Origin: a virus
Virus record (IMG/VR): IMGVR_UViG_3300025013_000002
Location: 18,562-82,561 of that record
Strand: one strand, 5' to 3'
Length of the DNA: 64,000 nucleotides
Numbering within the stretch: the first letter of the stretch is position 1; each line of letters opens with the position of its first letter. A model generated the notes under the pieces. That model saw only the letters and a program-made list of their open reading frames with translations, had not been told where the DNA came from and did not search any database. The position numbers and the translations under genes are program-made. Of the stretch, positions 1 to 7,777 are shown one piece after another.

Positions 1-139
1 TTCGGTAGGTGATGAACTTATTGTAGGTCAAGCTCAAGAGCTTCCTGAGATTCGGAGAATCGTTCCTTTTTAAAATCTCAATCTTCTCGTTTCTTGAAGC
101 AGTTTCTTGGATTTGCTGAAAAACTTCGAACTCTTTCAA
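1..139 (-). CDS. ATP-dependent DNA ligase, N-terminal fragment (runs off window)
   Basis: Forty-six codons of the start of a gene that continues past the left edge. The TTG start overlaps the stop of the upstream gene as TTGA and is preceded by GGAGG about 25 nt earlier. The peptide begins LKEFEVFQQIQETASRNEK and continues EILKRN..NLRKLLSLTYNKFI, which matches the N-terminal helical domain of T4-type ATP-dependent DNA ligases (ILNEIAS..KQKQAILEKN..LLKRVYRLTYS). The catalytic lysine motif lies outside the window. It would seal nicks during phage replication, in keeping with the adjacent polymerase, primase and helicase genes. Family call is by remembered similarity. Confidence 0.7.
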   Translation of the reverse strand, partial: MKEFEVFQQIQETASRNEKIEILKRNDSPNLRKLLSLTYNKFITYR

Positions 140-336
140 ATTTGTTCCTCCCTCTTAACCACCGCTACCTGCTCGGGGAATTTATAGAAGATATCCTCTT
201 CGACACTCGACTTGAGCTTGACCTTGTGAGGGGTAATCCCTAAAATCTCAGCCACACAAAGCGAATACAGGTAGCCATTTACGTTCGTCACCACTTGTTG
301 CCCGACTTTCAATTCGTTTCCAACTACGTCTTTCAT
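136..336 (-). CDS. Hypothetical 66-aa protein, SH3-like
   Basis: Start ATG at 336 chosen because GGAGGAG lies 8 nt upstream. The protein (MKDVVGNELKVGQQVV..) has the alternating hydrophobic and glycine pattern of a small beta-barrel (VGQQVVTNVNGYLYSLCVAEILGI) ending in a basic/acidic tail, like the KOW/SH3-type small phage proteins elsewhere in the window. Function unknown. It is translationally coupled to the ligase gene by a TTGA overlap. Confidence 0.7.
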   Translation of the reverse strand: MKDVVGNELKVGQQVVTNVNGYLYSLCVAEILGITPHKVKLKSSVEEDIFYKFPEQVAVVKREEQI

Positions 337-365
337 TAAAAGTTCTCCTCCATAAGCTTCCTCCT

Positions 366-509
366 TTAGCATTCCACGATCACATCCATAATCCGCTCCC
401 AGAACACCGCTTGTCCTGTGTAGGGGCAACAGACTGGAAGCTCGGGATTTTCGTCGTCTACGTCCAGGACGCAGAGGGCATCACAGCAATCACAGATGAA
501 CTCAGTCAT
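366..509 (-). CDS. Small zinc-ribbon-like protein, 47 aa
   Basis: ATG at 509 follows directly on the stop of the DNA polymerase gene (TAAATG). The 47-aa product MTEFICDCCDALCVLDVD.. has CDCC near the N-terminus and CCPY near residue 27, an arrangement able to hold one zinc ion. Its 3' end supplies the ribosome-binding site of the next gene. No specific function recognised. Confidence 0.6.
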   Translation of the reverse strand: MTEFICDCCDALCVLDVDDENPELPVCCPYTGQAVFWERIMDVIVEC

Positions 510-3035
510 TTACGCTGCGTCCTCCATGTCGTCCTCAGATTCCTCCGAGTCTTCCTCTTCGCTCTCAGCCAAAGCGACCCACTCAAGATCGAACTCCTTC
601 AGGTCTGCCCAGGTCTTGCCTACCTCAGCGTCAGCCTTCATCGGGAAGTCCGCAGTCAATCCCTTCGGCCACCTGCTGAGGTGCCTGACGATGAATTCGT
701 GCGCTTCGGAGATCATTGAATCCGGGACTTCCATCTCACACGAATCGTGGATGACGTTGATGATTTTGAAGGGCAACCCACGCTCGTCGATCTCGGCCCA
801 CATGTTGACCAGGCTCTGGAGCATCCCGTCACTGGCTACCGACTGGATGATAAAGTTGTTGGCTTGGCGTTCAGCCCTAGCCCGCAGCCCTTCGTCCTCG
901 GAGTCGATGTGAGGAACCCGCCGTTTCCTTCCAGAGACTGCTACCGCGTAGCCGTGCTCCCTAGCGAACATCACATTTTCCTGAAGCATCTGGCGGATGC
1001 CGTAGTGCTTCGCGAAATATTCCGCGAGATTCTTCTGGGCCTCTTCAACGGAGATCCCAGCGTTCTTCGCAATCAAGGCAGGAGCGGCTCCATACAAAGC
1101 GGCGAATCCTAAAGTCTTGGCGATCTGGCGGTAATTGTTGTACTTCTCCTTGACCTCATGGACTTCGCAGTCGAGCTTGAAAACTTCCCGTGCCGTATTC
1201 GAGTGAGGATCGAGCCCGTTCTTGAAGCCCTCGACCATCGCAGGGTCCTTGCTGATTGCTGCGGTGATCCGCAACTCAGCGTTGGAGAGGTCGGCTACGA
1301 CCAGAGAAGTTCCCTCTTCTGAGATGAAGCATTTTTTGAGCTTCTGTGCTTCCTCGGAGTGCATGGCGATGTTCTGCATGTTAGGGGCTACGCAGCTTAT
1401 ACGTCCGGTCTTTGGTGAGGCTACACGGAACGAGCAGTGAATCCTGCTGTCCACCGAGCGGTTGATGATTGCCAGCACGTAGGTGCTGAGCATCTTCTTT
1501 AGCCCCTCCATCTCCTTTATGACCCGCAAGGCACCAACATCAGGGAATTGTTCGGCCCAAGCCAGGAAGCTCTCTTTGTCCGTCGAGTACTCGCCCTTCT
1601 TCGTCTTTTTTATCTGCGGGAACTTCAGCACGTCCTTGAAGAGGAACCGCTTGTGGTTCACACTGTTCACGAGGAAAACCAGAGGTTTCTTCAGTTCAGT
1701 GATCGCGTTCTTGCGCTTGGCGTTCTCCTTCTCAAGCTGGACTCGGGACAGAAGAGCAACCGCCGTCTGGATCTCAGGCAACGTCTTGAGTTCCTCACCA
1801 AGAGATTCGATCCTTTCCTCAAGCTCGGCTTTGTATCGCTCAGCTTCGGGAAGGTCCACCTTCCAGCCACACTGCTCGATCCTCGCCAGGGCGTAAGCGT
1901 AGGTGCTCACGTCCTTGAAAACCTCAACTTGCTCCTCGATCTCCAACTGCTTGTCGAAGTAGTCCGCAAGTTGGATCGAGGCATCCACGTCCATGCAACT
2001 ATAAGGGAACAGGACTTCCAGCGGGATCAAGTCGTAGGTGAAGTCGGTTTTCTTGATCTTGTGCTCTTTGCAGTACCTGGACTTGAAAAGCTCCAGCGGG
2101 GCATCGTAATCCCCGAAGCCATCCAGAAGAGTGGCCGCGCAGTACTTCAGCGAGTGAGATTCCCTGTTCTCGTCGCAGAGGAAGCTCGCAATTAAAACGT
2201 CGTAGACGTTGTGCTTGCAGAGCTTGGTCTTGTACTTGTACGCGAGGTGCTTGAAGTCGAAGTAGATGTTGGCCCCGATCTTCATTCTGGAATCGTCGTC
2301 GATCAGGTCGTTGCACCCAGTTACGATTTCGGCCCACTCTTGCGCGGTCCAGTTCCCGTGGTAATCCGGAGTCGGAATGCAGTAGCCGTAGTTAGCCTTG
2401 TGCGAGAACTGAATCGTAAGCACTTTTCCTTGATTAAACTGCAGCGCAGAAGTCTCAATGTCCAGTGCGTACCGGAAAACGTTCTCCTTGTAGAAGGCGT
2501 AGAAGGCCCTGAACTTTTCGATGGTGTCCACGAGCGTATAAAATCTAGGCTCGCGTTCTTCCTCGATCAGTTCAGGGAACTGCATTTCCCTCTTAGCCAA
2601 CTCCAAGCACGTCTTGATCGTCCCTACGATGTCCGGGTTGTGCTTCACCATCGAGTAGGGTGGAATCGTCAGGGCCTTCGTCTGGTACTTCTCGCACTGG
2701 ATGATCCTGCCGTAGAACTTCGAGGCACCCTTCGAACCCATGCAAAGCTCGAAGGCTTTGGCTGTAGCGAAGAGCAGGAGGTTCGGAGCGTAGGACCCAA
2801 TGAACTCGTCTACGTACTCGGCCTTCTCCTTGAAACCTGCTGCCTTTCCGTCTGCGTAATCCGACAGGCAGATGACCGAAACATCTTCCAACTCGATCCC
2901 AACTTCGGTGAGGCCCTTCAACAGATCCTTCAGCCCATACTTGTTGATAACCCCGCTGTCGATCCAGTCCTGGTGCTGTGGCTGGTCGTAGATGACCAGT
3001 ACTTTATTATTTGGTGCTTTTCTTGGTGTGATCAA
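510..3035 (-). CDS. Family A DNA polymerase with 3'-5' exonuclease
   Basis: Replicative phage polymerase, 841 aa from the TTG at 3035; this start overlaps the upstream stop as TTGA and has GGAGG about 10 nt upstream. The DEDD exonuclease motifs are visible: Exo I DIET (about 192-195), Exo II GANIYFD (254-260) and Exo III PYSCMDVD (344-351). Polymerase motif A is DLSNAELR (582-589), motif B is KTLGFAALYG (640-649) and motif C is HDSCEMEV (763-770), where the usual HDE is HDS; the metal-binding Asp is kept. Residues 10-150 form an extra N-terminal domain (VLVIYDQP.., APNLLLFATAKAF) that looks like a degenerate uracil-DNA-glycosylase-type fold without its catalytic motifs; that last point is inference. 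The C-terminus is acidic. Confidence 0.95.
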   Translation of the reverse strand: MITPRKAPNNKVLVIYDQPQHQDWIDSGVINKYGLKDLLKGLTEVGIELEDVSVICLSDYADGKAAGFKEKAEYVDEFIGSYAPNLLLFATAKAFELCMGSKGASKFYGRIIQCEKYQTKALTIPPYSMVKHNPDIVGTIKTCLELAKREMQFPELIEEEREPRFYTLVDTIEKFRAFYAFYKENVFRYALDIETSALQFNQGKVLTIQFSHKANYGYCIPTPDYHGNWTAQEWAEIVTGCNDLIDDDSRMKIGANIYFDFKHLAYKYKTKLCKHNVYDVLIASFLCDENRESHSLKYCAATLLDGFGDYDAPLELFKSRYCKEHKIKKTDFTYDLIPLEVLFPYSCMDVDASIQLADYFDKQLEIEEQVEVFKDVSTYAYALARIEQCGWKVDLPEAERYKAELEERIESLGEELKTLPEIQTAVALLSRVQLEKENAKRKNAITELKKPLVFLVNSVNHKRFLFKDVLKFPQIKKTKKGEYSTDKESFLAWAEQFPDVGALRVIKEMEGLKKMLSTYVLAIINRSVDSRIHCSFRVASPKTGRISCVAPNMQNIAMHSEEAQKLKKCFISEEGTSLVVADLSNAELRITAAISKDPAMVEGFKNGLDPHSNTAREVFKLDCEVHEVKEKYNNYRQIAKTLGFAALYGAAPALIAKNAGISVEEAQKNLAEYFAKHYGIRQMLQENVMFAREHGYAVAVSGRKRRVPHIDSEDEGLRARAERQANNFIIQSVASDGMLQSLVNMWAEIDERGLPFKIINVIHDSCEMEVPDSMISEAHEFIVRHLSRWPKGLTADFPMKADAEVGKTWADLKEFDLEWVALAESEEEDSEESEDDMEDAA

Positions 3036-3247
3036 ACCTCGCCATCCTCCCAGCAACTTGCGTGAACCAACTCTTTCCGACTACCAACCCGAAACCTAAC
3101 CGCCACTTTCCCTGAAATAACTTCCCCTGACTTGCTTCGATTCGAGCGACCGCCTGTGACGACCACGAGTGCCCTCACCACGGCTTTGTCCTGCTCCTTG
3201 AACGGCTGGTTACAAACCGCGCAGATGTTATGAAATCCTCCTGCCAT
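3032..3247 (-). CDS. Small zinc-finger protein, 71 aa
   Basis: Starts at ATG 3247 with GGGAGG 6 nt upstream and a motif A palindrome just beyond it. CAVC near residue 9 and HASC near residue 62 give a CxxC...HxxC zinc site around a basic strand-rich core (VVVTGGRSNRSKSGEVISGK). It ends in the TTGA overlap with the polymerase gene. Function unknown; it is likely co-expressed with replication genes. Confidence 0.75.
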   Translation of the reverse strand: MAGGFHNICAVCNQPFKEQDKAVVRALVVVTGGRSNRSKSGEVISGKVAVRFRVGSRKELVHASCWEDGEV

Positions 3248-3258
3248 TTCTACCTCCC

Positions 3259-3272
3259 ATTCAGATGTGAAT
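3259..3272. promoter_or_regulatory. Motif A palindrome
   Basis: ATTCAGATGTGAAT, upstream of the ribosome-binding site of the 3032-3247 gene. Candidate repressor operator. Confidence 0.6.
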
Positions 3273-3276
3273 TTGT

Positions 3277-3573
3277 TTAGTCGCAGATAAACGTGCCGTC
3301 TTTGCGGCCCTCATCCAGGCGAGCCTGCCCTTCCACTTTGGTCTGCAAGCGAGGCCACCACAGCCCGTCCGGTACAGCCAAGCCGGTCATCATCCCAACT
3401 GGGAGAGGCACGATGAAAAGGTAATCCTCGGTGCAGTGCTCAACGGCCTCTTCCTCGGTCTCGAAGAGCCCTTCCAGCATCCAGCCGTTTACCTGCCCAT
3501 CGTCTGCGATACCAGCCATGTGCTGACCCACCGCGTACATTTTCCTGATCTCAGGATTTTCCCACCATTTCAT
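3277..3573 (-). CDS. Hypothetical protein, 98 aa
   Basis: Starts at ATG 3573 with AAGGAG upstream. Begins MKWWENPEIRKMYAVG; the middle (ETEEEAVEHCTEDYLFIVPLPVGMMTG) resembles small alpha/beta phage accessory proteins. No conserved motif recognised and no membrane segment. Lies in the replication-proximal operon, 11 nt from its upstream neighbour. Confidence 0.7.
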   Translation of the reverse strand: MKWWENPEIRKMYAVGQHMAGIADDGQVNGWMLEGLFETEEEAVEHCTEDYLFIVPLPVGMMTGLAVPDGLWWPRLQTKVEGQARLDEGRKDGTFICD

Positions 3574-3583
3574 TTTCGTCTCC

Positions 3584-3877
3584 TTAGAAATCCCACGCTT
3601 TCTCTTCGATCTGAGCGCCCTTGCTCCGCAGGAACGGAATCAGCACGTCCTTGAAGCAATTAGGGCAAATGTCTACGTTCAACTCGGTGCCCCAGCCTCC
3701 CTCCGGATAACTGGAGCCGTCCTTCTGGCGAACCGTCACTTCTACCTCGACTTCGTTCACCTCCCAGGAAGAAGACTCCCAGTTCCCGCGCTTGGCTACC
3801 GCACCGCAGAGATCGCAGGTGGTTTCTGCTAGGTAAGTCTCAACTCCGGTTCTAGGCCGAGTTTCGTACTTCTTCAT
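3584..3877 (-). CDS. Zinc-ribbon protein, 97 aa
   Basis: Starts at ATG 3877 with AAAGGAG upstream. Two CxxC knuckles (CDLC at about residue 21 and CPNC at about 72) flank a beta-rich segment (NEVEVEVTVRQKDGSSYPEGG), the layout of a treble-clef or rubredoxin-like ribbon. Likely a small nucleic-acid or protein-binding adaptor; specific role unknown. Confidence 0.75.
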   Translation of the reverse strand: MKKYETRPRTGVETYLAETTCDLCGAVAKRGNWESSSWEVNEVEVEVTVRQKDGSSYPEGGWGTELNVDICPNCFKDVLIPFLRSKGAQIEEKAWDF

Positions 3878-3889
3878 TTTTCGTCTCCT

Positions 3890-4219
3890 TTAGGCGTGAG
3901 CCAGCGGCTCCCAACCGAACCGGCTCATCCGCTGCAAGTACTCCATCTTGCTCTTGTAGATTTCTAGGCTCGCATAGCAAATCGAATCCCCCAGCATTTC
4001 ATCCCTGACGAACTTCAACTCGATCTTGTCCCACCAGGCGCAATCAGTTACGTCGTACTCGCAGCAAAAAACCCTCCCATCCTCCAGGAGCACGTCGATG
4101 TCCACTTCTTCAGGGCCATACGAGCAACGAAGAATTTCCACCCCACCAAGCTCTCGGATAACCTCTTCAAGCACCGAGGAATACCTCGCACCCTCCGTTG
4201 CTTCTACGATGTCGAGCAT
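3890..4219 (-). CDS. Hypothetical protein, 109 aa
   Basis: ATG 4219 chosen because GGGAGG stands 7 nt upstream; a longer in-frame reading to 4273 has no such site. The product (MLDIVEATEGARYSSVLEEV..) is acidic with one CCEYDV segment near the middle. No family recognised. Only 1 nt separates it from the stop of the upstream gene. Confidence 0.7.
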   Translation of the reverse strand: MLDIVEATEGARYSSVLEEVIRELGGVEILRCSYGPEEVDIDVLLEDGRVFCCEYDVTDCAWWDKIELKFVRDEMLGDSICYASLEIYKSKMEYLQRMSRFGWEPLAHA

Positions 4220-4220
4220 T

Positions 4221-4643
4221 TTAGTTCCTCCCGAGGAAGATGAAAGTTTGGTGCGCGTCTTTGCAGAGGGCACGGTAGAAATCTTCTACGCGAATATCCT
4301 TAAACACCAGCCAAGGCTCGTCTACGTAGATTCGGTTGAATCTTTCAGTCGGGTAAGGAAGATTTCCTGTGGTCCAGTACACCTGTGCGGGAGTTGCTGA
4401 GTACTGAAGGGCTTGCTCGTAACCGCCCACCACAATCAGATCCCCTGCCTTCGCTCTGTCCTTGATGCACTCGGTCTTGCCTGCACGTCGGTTAGGGTTC
4501 ACATGAACCGTAGCAATATCCATCGCGTAACCCACAGGCCCTAGCACACTGAACCACTTTTCGTCCTTGAAGCGCTCCCGAAACTGCTCATTCGCCTCGA
4601 CCAGCAAATCCACCGCACAACAAAATTTTTCGTAATGATCCAA
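4221..4643 (-). CDS. Hypothetical protein, 140 aa
   Basis: Uses a TTG start at 4643 (GGAGGGATAAAAA then TTG), placed immediately after the primase stop. Contains a predicted alpha/beta core (YAMDIATVHVNPNRRAGKTE, AGDLIVVGGYEQALQYS, RIYVDEPWLVFKD). No catalytic motif that I recognise. Translationally close-coupled to primase. Confidence 0.7.
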   Translation of the reverse strand: MDHYEKFCCAVDLLVEANEQFRERFKDEKWFSVLGPVGYAMDIATVHVNPNRRAGKTECIKDRAKAGDLIVVGGYEQALQYSATPAQVYWTTGNLPYPTERFNRIYVDEPWLVFKDIRVEDFYRALCKDAHQTFIFLGRN

Positions 4644-4646
4644 TTT

Positions 4647-5672
4647 TTATCCCTCCGGTTCGTACAACTCGTTTCCACATTTCCCCTTCGCGTTGAAAGG
4701 GCATTTCCATTTTTTGCACTCGGCACCGAACTCGATCTTGAACTCCCAATTTTCGAGGAGACAGGTGGGGAGCTTGATGGTGCCTCTGCCTGCCAGAGCA
4801 AGCTCCAGCCTTTCCCTATCGAGATCCCCAAGATCGTCTCCGGATTCGTAGTACACCGACAAATCAGCCATCGTCACCTTGAACCACGGAGTCAACGCCG
4901 CGCAGATCTTCTGAGCCGCTTGGCACCCAGCTTTGTCGGGATCTGCGACGTAGCAAATCTCCTCAGCGCCAGTAGAGAGCAGCATCATGATTTTGTTAGC
5001 GCTGAAGTTATTTACGCCGAAATAACAAATTGCCGGGAACCCCATCGAGTTGGGCTTGATCGCGTGGAACAAGCCCTCACCTAGCAGGATCATCTTCGGC
5101 TTTTGTTTCTTGACTAAATCAATTGGAAAAAGCCAATTGTGCCGACAGGTGCTGCCCTTGTTCCTTAAATAGCGAGGCTGCTCATCTCCAAGCGCCCTGG
5201 CATCAACCCCGACGAGCTTCCCGTCAACGTAAATTGGAACTGCCAGGCGGTTCGAATACCTTCCCCTTAAAACTTTGACCGCCCCGATCTCCTGGTAGAA
5301 GGAAGCAGGAATTCCTCGGTAATCTTCGTCCCAAATTTCCCCACTCGGAAAAAATATTTCAGGAGCCTCCTCGACAACCGGAACTTCCTCAGTCTTGCTC
5401 AGCCTCGACAAAATTCCTCGTAGCCCGAGCCCAAGCTCCTGCATTTCGTCCAGTTCTTCACCGAGGAGCCATCGGTACATCCCAGCCTGATTTAGCTTAA
5501 ATCCACAAGACCAGCAGTGGCCCACCTGCTTCTCCAAATTAATCTGGAATGAGGGCCTCCCGTCGATTCCGCCTGCGTGGAGGTGCTGGTGAGGACAGGT
5601 GATTGAAATCTCCATGCCCCCTTTAGCTTCGTAGTCGATGCCCCTACTTTCGAGCAGATCAAGGATTTCCAT
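4647..5672 (-). CDS. DnaG-type DNA primase
   Basis: About 341 aa. An N-terminal CHC2-type zinc ribbon (CPHQHLH near 26, HCWSC near 52-56) is followed by a TOPRIM catalytic core with GEGLFH (Glu about 199) and ADPDKAG (DxD about 244-246). The protein is shorter than cellular DnaG and lacks the helicase-interaction domain; a separate DnaB-like helicase is encoded at 9.6-10.9 kb. The C-terminus has a further cysteine group (CKKWKC..GKC). Start: ATG 5672 overlaps the upstream stop as TGATG; GTG 5675 is possible. Confidence 0.9.
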   Translation of the reverse strand: MEILDLLESRGIDYEAKGGMEISITCPHQHLHAGGIDGRPSFQINLEKQVGHCWSCGFKLNQAGMYRWLLGEELDEMQELGLGLRGILSRLSKTEEVPVVEEAPEIFFPSGEIWDEDYRGIPASFYQEIGAVKVLRGRYSNRLAVPIYVDGKLVGVDARALGDEQPRYLRNKGSTCRHNWLFPIDLVKKQKPKMILLGEGLFHAIKPNSMGFPAICYFGVNNFSANKIMMLLSTGAEEICYVADPDKAGCQAAQKICAALTPWFKVTMADLSVYYESGDDLGDLDRERLELALAGRGTIKLPTCLLENWEFKIEFGAECKKWKCPFNAKGKCGNELYEPEG

Positions 5673-5863
5673 CACTCAGGCCGATTAAAGAGGACAAAAA
5701 GTTCCTCGGCGTCAAGCTTCTCAAGCGCCTGCTTGTCCCATTCCCAGTCATCTTCCCCACAGAATTTTGCTAGTTGCTTTTCCTCCAGCATCGCTGCGTC
5801 GGTGGTGCTCAGCATCCCCCTTCCGATTACCGCTGCGACCAGCATTTCCTTGATGTCGCTCAC
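5672..5863 (-). CDS. Hypothetical protein, 63 aa (tandem paralogue 2)
   Basis: GTG start at 5863 directly abuts the stop of the preceding gene, with GGGAGG 6 nt upstream. MSDIKEMLVAAVIGRGMLS.. aligns along its whole length with the neighbouring 5864-6055 product: both have IK..L..AV.G...LS..DA..ME/LE-K, then W.W.K.AL..L..E.L. A tandem duplication of a small helical protein, function unknown. Confidence 0.75.
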   Translation of the reverse strand: MSDIKEMLVAAVIGRGMLSTTDAAMLEEKQLAKFCGEDDWEWDKQALEKLDAEELFVLFNRPE

Positions 5864-6055
5864 CTAAACCTCCCTCATCCACAGCTCCACCAATTGCTCG
5901 GTGCTTAGCGCTCCAAGGGCTTCCTTGTTCCACTTCCAGGAAAATTTGTCGTTGAAAGTAGCGAAGCCCTTATCCTCCATCAGCCTGGCGTCCTCCACAC
6001 TCAAGAACGCCTTGCCCATCACCGCGTCTAAAACGAGTTGCTTGATTTGGTTCAT
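5864..6055 (-). CDS. Hypothetical protein, 63 aa (tandem paralogue 1)
   Basis: Starts at ATG 6055 with AAAGGAGG about 6 nt upstream. Same length as the 5672-5863 product and clearly its paralogue (shared W.W.K/KEAL core). No known domain. A motif A palindrome sits 15 nt upstream of the start. Confidence 0.75.
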   Translation of the reverse strand: MNQIKQLVLDAVMGKAFLSVEDARLMEDKGFATFNDKFSWKWNKEALGALSTEQLVELWMREV

Positions 6056-6069
6056 GCGGCCTCCTTTTT

Positions 6070-6085
6070 AATTCACTTCTGAATT
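6070..6085. promoter_or_regulatory. Motif A palindrome
   Basis: AATTCACTTCTGAATT between the 6099 and 5864 genes, directly upstream of an AAAGGAGG site. Confidence 0.6.
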
Positions 6086-6098
6086 TGTTCAGCCAAAC

Positions 6099-6884
6099 CT
6101 AAGACTTCAAATACTTAACTAACTCATCGACCGTCGTAATCATCCCCGGATCTTCCCATTTCATAGCAACCCCGTTCAATTCGAAGTACCTCTTCTTGAA
6201 CTCCACAGGGTCCAAATGCGAGCAAACTAAAGTCGGCTTGCCTTCCGTCCTTCGGTGCTGGATCAGCATCTGCAAGACGGATTGAGAAAAATCGGTGGTG
6301 TACTCCGTCCCGACCATGTACAGGCAAAGCAACTCCGCTTTGTCGGCTGTGGTTGCTACGTAATTATTCTGATCCCACTTTTTGATCTCTTCGAGGAGCT
6401 TCCCGAAACTCACCATCTTCGCATCAACTCCGGACTTGATAGCCGCTTTGATAATGTTCGAAGCCGCCTGAAGAGCTGCGGATTCAAACCCCGAGTGGAA
6501 GTAGAGGACCAGCGGCTTGTTCAGGATCTTGCCGACAGCACCCAGAATCAAATCGTAGGCGTTCACGGTCTTGACCCCAGCGACCGGAGTTTCGTCATTC
6601 CGGATGTACGGGACTGGCACTCCGGAGGCTTTCAGCTTTTTCTCGAAAAACTCTAATTCTTGCATGAGGCTCCAAAGGTGCTGGTCGATTTTCTCAATCA
6701 AGCCAGGTAATAAAATTGGGACCTCAGTGAGGTCCCTGTAATTTTTAACTATAACCCTTAGGTAGGGCAGAGGGATTCTGAGGTGGTGCTTGAAGATTGA
6801 ATGTTGATTCCATCCGAGGTAACCCAGCGGCTCGATTGGGGATTTGTTGTAGTTAGCCCCTGCCAAAGTAATTCGCCACAGCAT
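6099..6884 (-). CDS. DnaC/IstB-like AAA+ protein with degenerate ATPase motifs
   Basis: 261 aa. Residues about 180-235 (ELLCLYMVGTEYTTDFSQS..LIQHRRTEGKPTLVCSHL) match the Walker B to sensor I stretch of DnaC/DnaI-type helicase loaders (LLILDDLGTE..S..L..LI..RY..GKPTIITSNL). The acidic Walker B pair is replaced by YMV. At the Walker A position (KPLVLYFHSGFESAALQAAS) the GxxGxGKT loop is missing. It may be a helicase-loader-like protein that no longer hydrolyses ATP. It lies between primase and helicase genes, as expected for a loader. Start 6884 overlaps the upstream gene by 32 nt; the exact start is uncertain. Confidence 0.65.
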   Translation of the reverse strand: MLWRITLAGANYNKSPIEPLGYLGWNQHSIFKHHLRIPLPYLRVIVKNYRDLTEVPILLPGLIEKIDQHLWSLMQELEFFEKKLKASGVPVPYIRNDETPVAGVKTVNAYDLILGAVGKILNKPLVLYFHSGFESAALQAASNIIKAAIKSGVDAKMVSFGKLLEEIKKWDQNNYVATTADKAELLCLYMVGTEYTTDFSQSVLQMLIQHRRTEGKPTLVCSHLDPVEFKKRYFELNGVAMKWEDPGMITTVDELVKYLKS

Positions 6885-7134
6885 CCTCTCGGGAGATCTC
6901 CAGCATCTTGAGGCAGTGCTTCAGGAGCTTCTCGTCAACAACATCTTCCTTCCGGCAGAATTTGCAGGAGGATTCTGCATAGGGGTCTTCTTCGTCCTCG
7001 TCTGCCCGAACAAAACCATCCTTCTCAGCACACTCATCGGAGCACCACACGTTCCCGCAGTCGCAGCATTCAAAGTAACCGCAATCCGGGAACGTCTCGC
7101 CACACCTGACACAGGAAAAATAATCAACGCCCAT
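6853..7134 (-). CDS. Cys-rich zinc-binding protein, 93 aa
   Basis: Starts at ATG 7134 with GGAGG 7 nt upstream. Ten cysteines arranged as CVRC, CGYFECCDC, WCSDEC and CKFC, a RING- or treble-clef-like pattern holding two zinc ions, then a short helical tail. Overlaps the loader-like gene at its 3' end. Role unknown. Confidence 0.75.
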   Translation of the reverse strand: MGVDYFSCVRCGETFPDCGYFECCDCGNVWCSDECAEKDGFVRADEDEEDPYAESSCKFCRKEDVVDEKLLKHCLKMLEISREDAVANYFGRG

Positions 7135-7136
7135 CC

Positions 7137-7289
7137 CTAACCTCCAAAATTTACTCGCATCGAAGCGAGGAAGTAATCCATCCCGAACGCGCCGACCCCG
7201 AGGCTGAGCCCCGCGATCCCATAGAGGATGCAGCAGGCGACAATCGAAGTCCCGAGGTCGTTCATGACCTTCCCGATCTTAACCAACAT
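7137..7289 (-). CDS. Small membrane protein, 50 aa
   Basis: ATG 7289 preceded by GGAGGGGAT. MLVKIGKVMNDLGTSIV.. contains one hydrophobic segment of about 25 residues (SIVACCILYGIAGLSLGVGAF), consistent with a single transmembrane helix. Its 3' end contains the ribosome-binding site of the next gene. Overlaps the upstream gene by 11 nt. Confidence 0.65.
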   Translation of the reverse strand: MLVKIGKVMNDLGTSIVACCILYGIAGLSLGVGAFGMDYFLASMRVNFGG

Positions 7290-7506
7290 ATCCCCTCCGC
7301 GCTTCCAGAATGTGAGCCAATCCAGGACGAGCCACAGTCCCAGAATCTCCTACAGGAACCAAGATGCACTTCGGCATGACCCGCTTGAAGCCTTGAGCGT
7401 CCGTGATGACGCGAGACTTGTGCATCTGCCTCGCCAGCTTGATCTCGGCTTTGTCGTTGGAAAGTACTGAGAATCCGCAGTTCTTGCAAAAATAACTAAA
7501 CTTCAT
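7279..7506 (-). CDS. Hypothetical protein with CxxC, 75 aa
   Basis: ATG 7506 chosen for GGAGG 8 nt upstream (inside the preceding gene). MKFSYFCKNCGFSVLSND begins with a CKNC knuckle; the rest is basic (KLARQMHKSRV) with a C-terminal helix. Only one clear CxxC pair is present, so zinc binding would need a partner. Function unknown. Confidence 0.65.
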   Translation of the reverse strand: MKFSYFCKNCGFSVLSNDKAEIKLARQMHKSRVITDAQGFKRVMPKCILVPVGDSGTVARPGLAHILEARRGYVG

Positions 7507-7765
7507 TCGAGATAACCTCCTCGACCATCCAGTCACTGAAGTAGAATTCACAGGCATCATCTTCAGCCTCAAACCAAGTGTGGACTTGAGAATCCTCGTC
7601 TTCTTCGTGTTCCCACACTTTAAACACGGCCAGTTCCACCCCACAGAACTCCCGCATCTCATCAACAAACGAAGGTCCTCTGTTAAGGTTATGGAACTCC
7701 GAGTTCTCCTCCAGCAGTTTCTTCCAACTCTTGATCCTAACTTTGTCTCCAGCTTTAATTTCCAC
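7496..7765 (-). CDS. SH3/KOW-like protein, 89 aa
   Basis: MEIKAGDKVRIKSWKKLLEE opens with the KxGDKVRI signature of small beta-barrel (KOW/SH3-like) domains, followed by an acidic, aromatic C-terminal half (WFEAEDDACEFYFSDWMVEE). Clear GGAGG before ATG 7765. Overlaps the downstream gene by 11 nt. Function unknown. Confidence 0.75.
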   Translation of the reverse strand: MEIKAGDKVRIKSWKKLLEENSEFHNLNRGPSFVDEMREFCGVELAVFKVWEHEEDEDSQVHTWFEAEDDACEFYFSDWMVEEVISNEV

Positions 7766-7777
7766 TTCCTGCCTCCT

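Noticed and set aside
2211-3065. 284-codon plus-strand frame opposite the DNA polymerase
   Set aside because: Shadow frame; the opposite strand encodes a polymerase with intact motifs.
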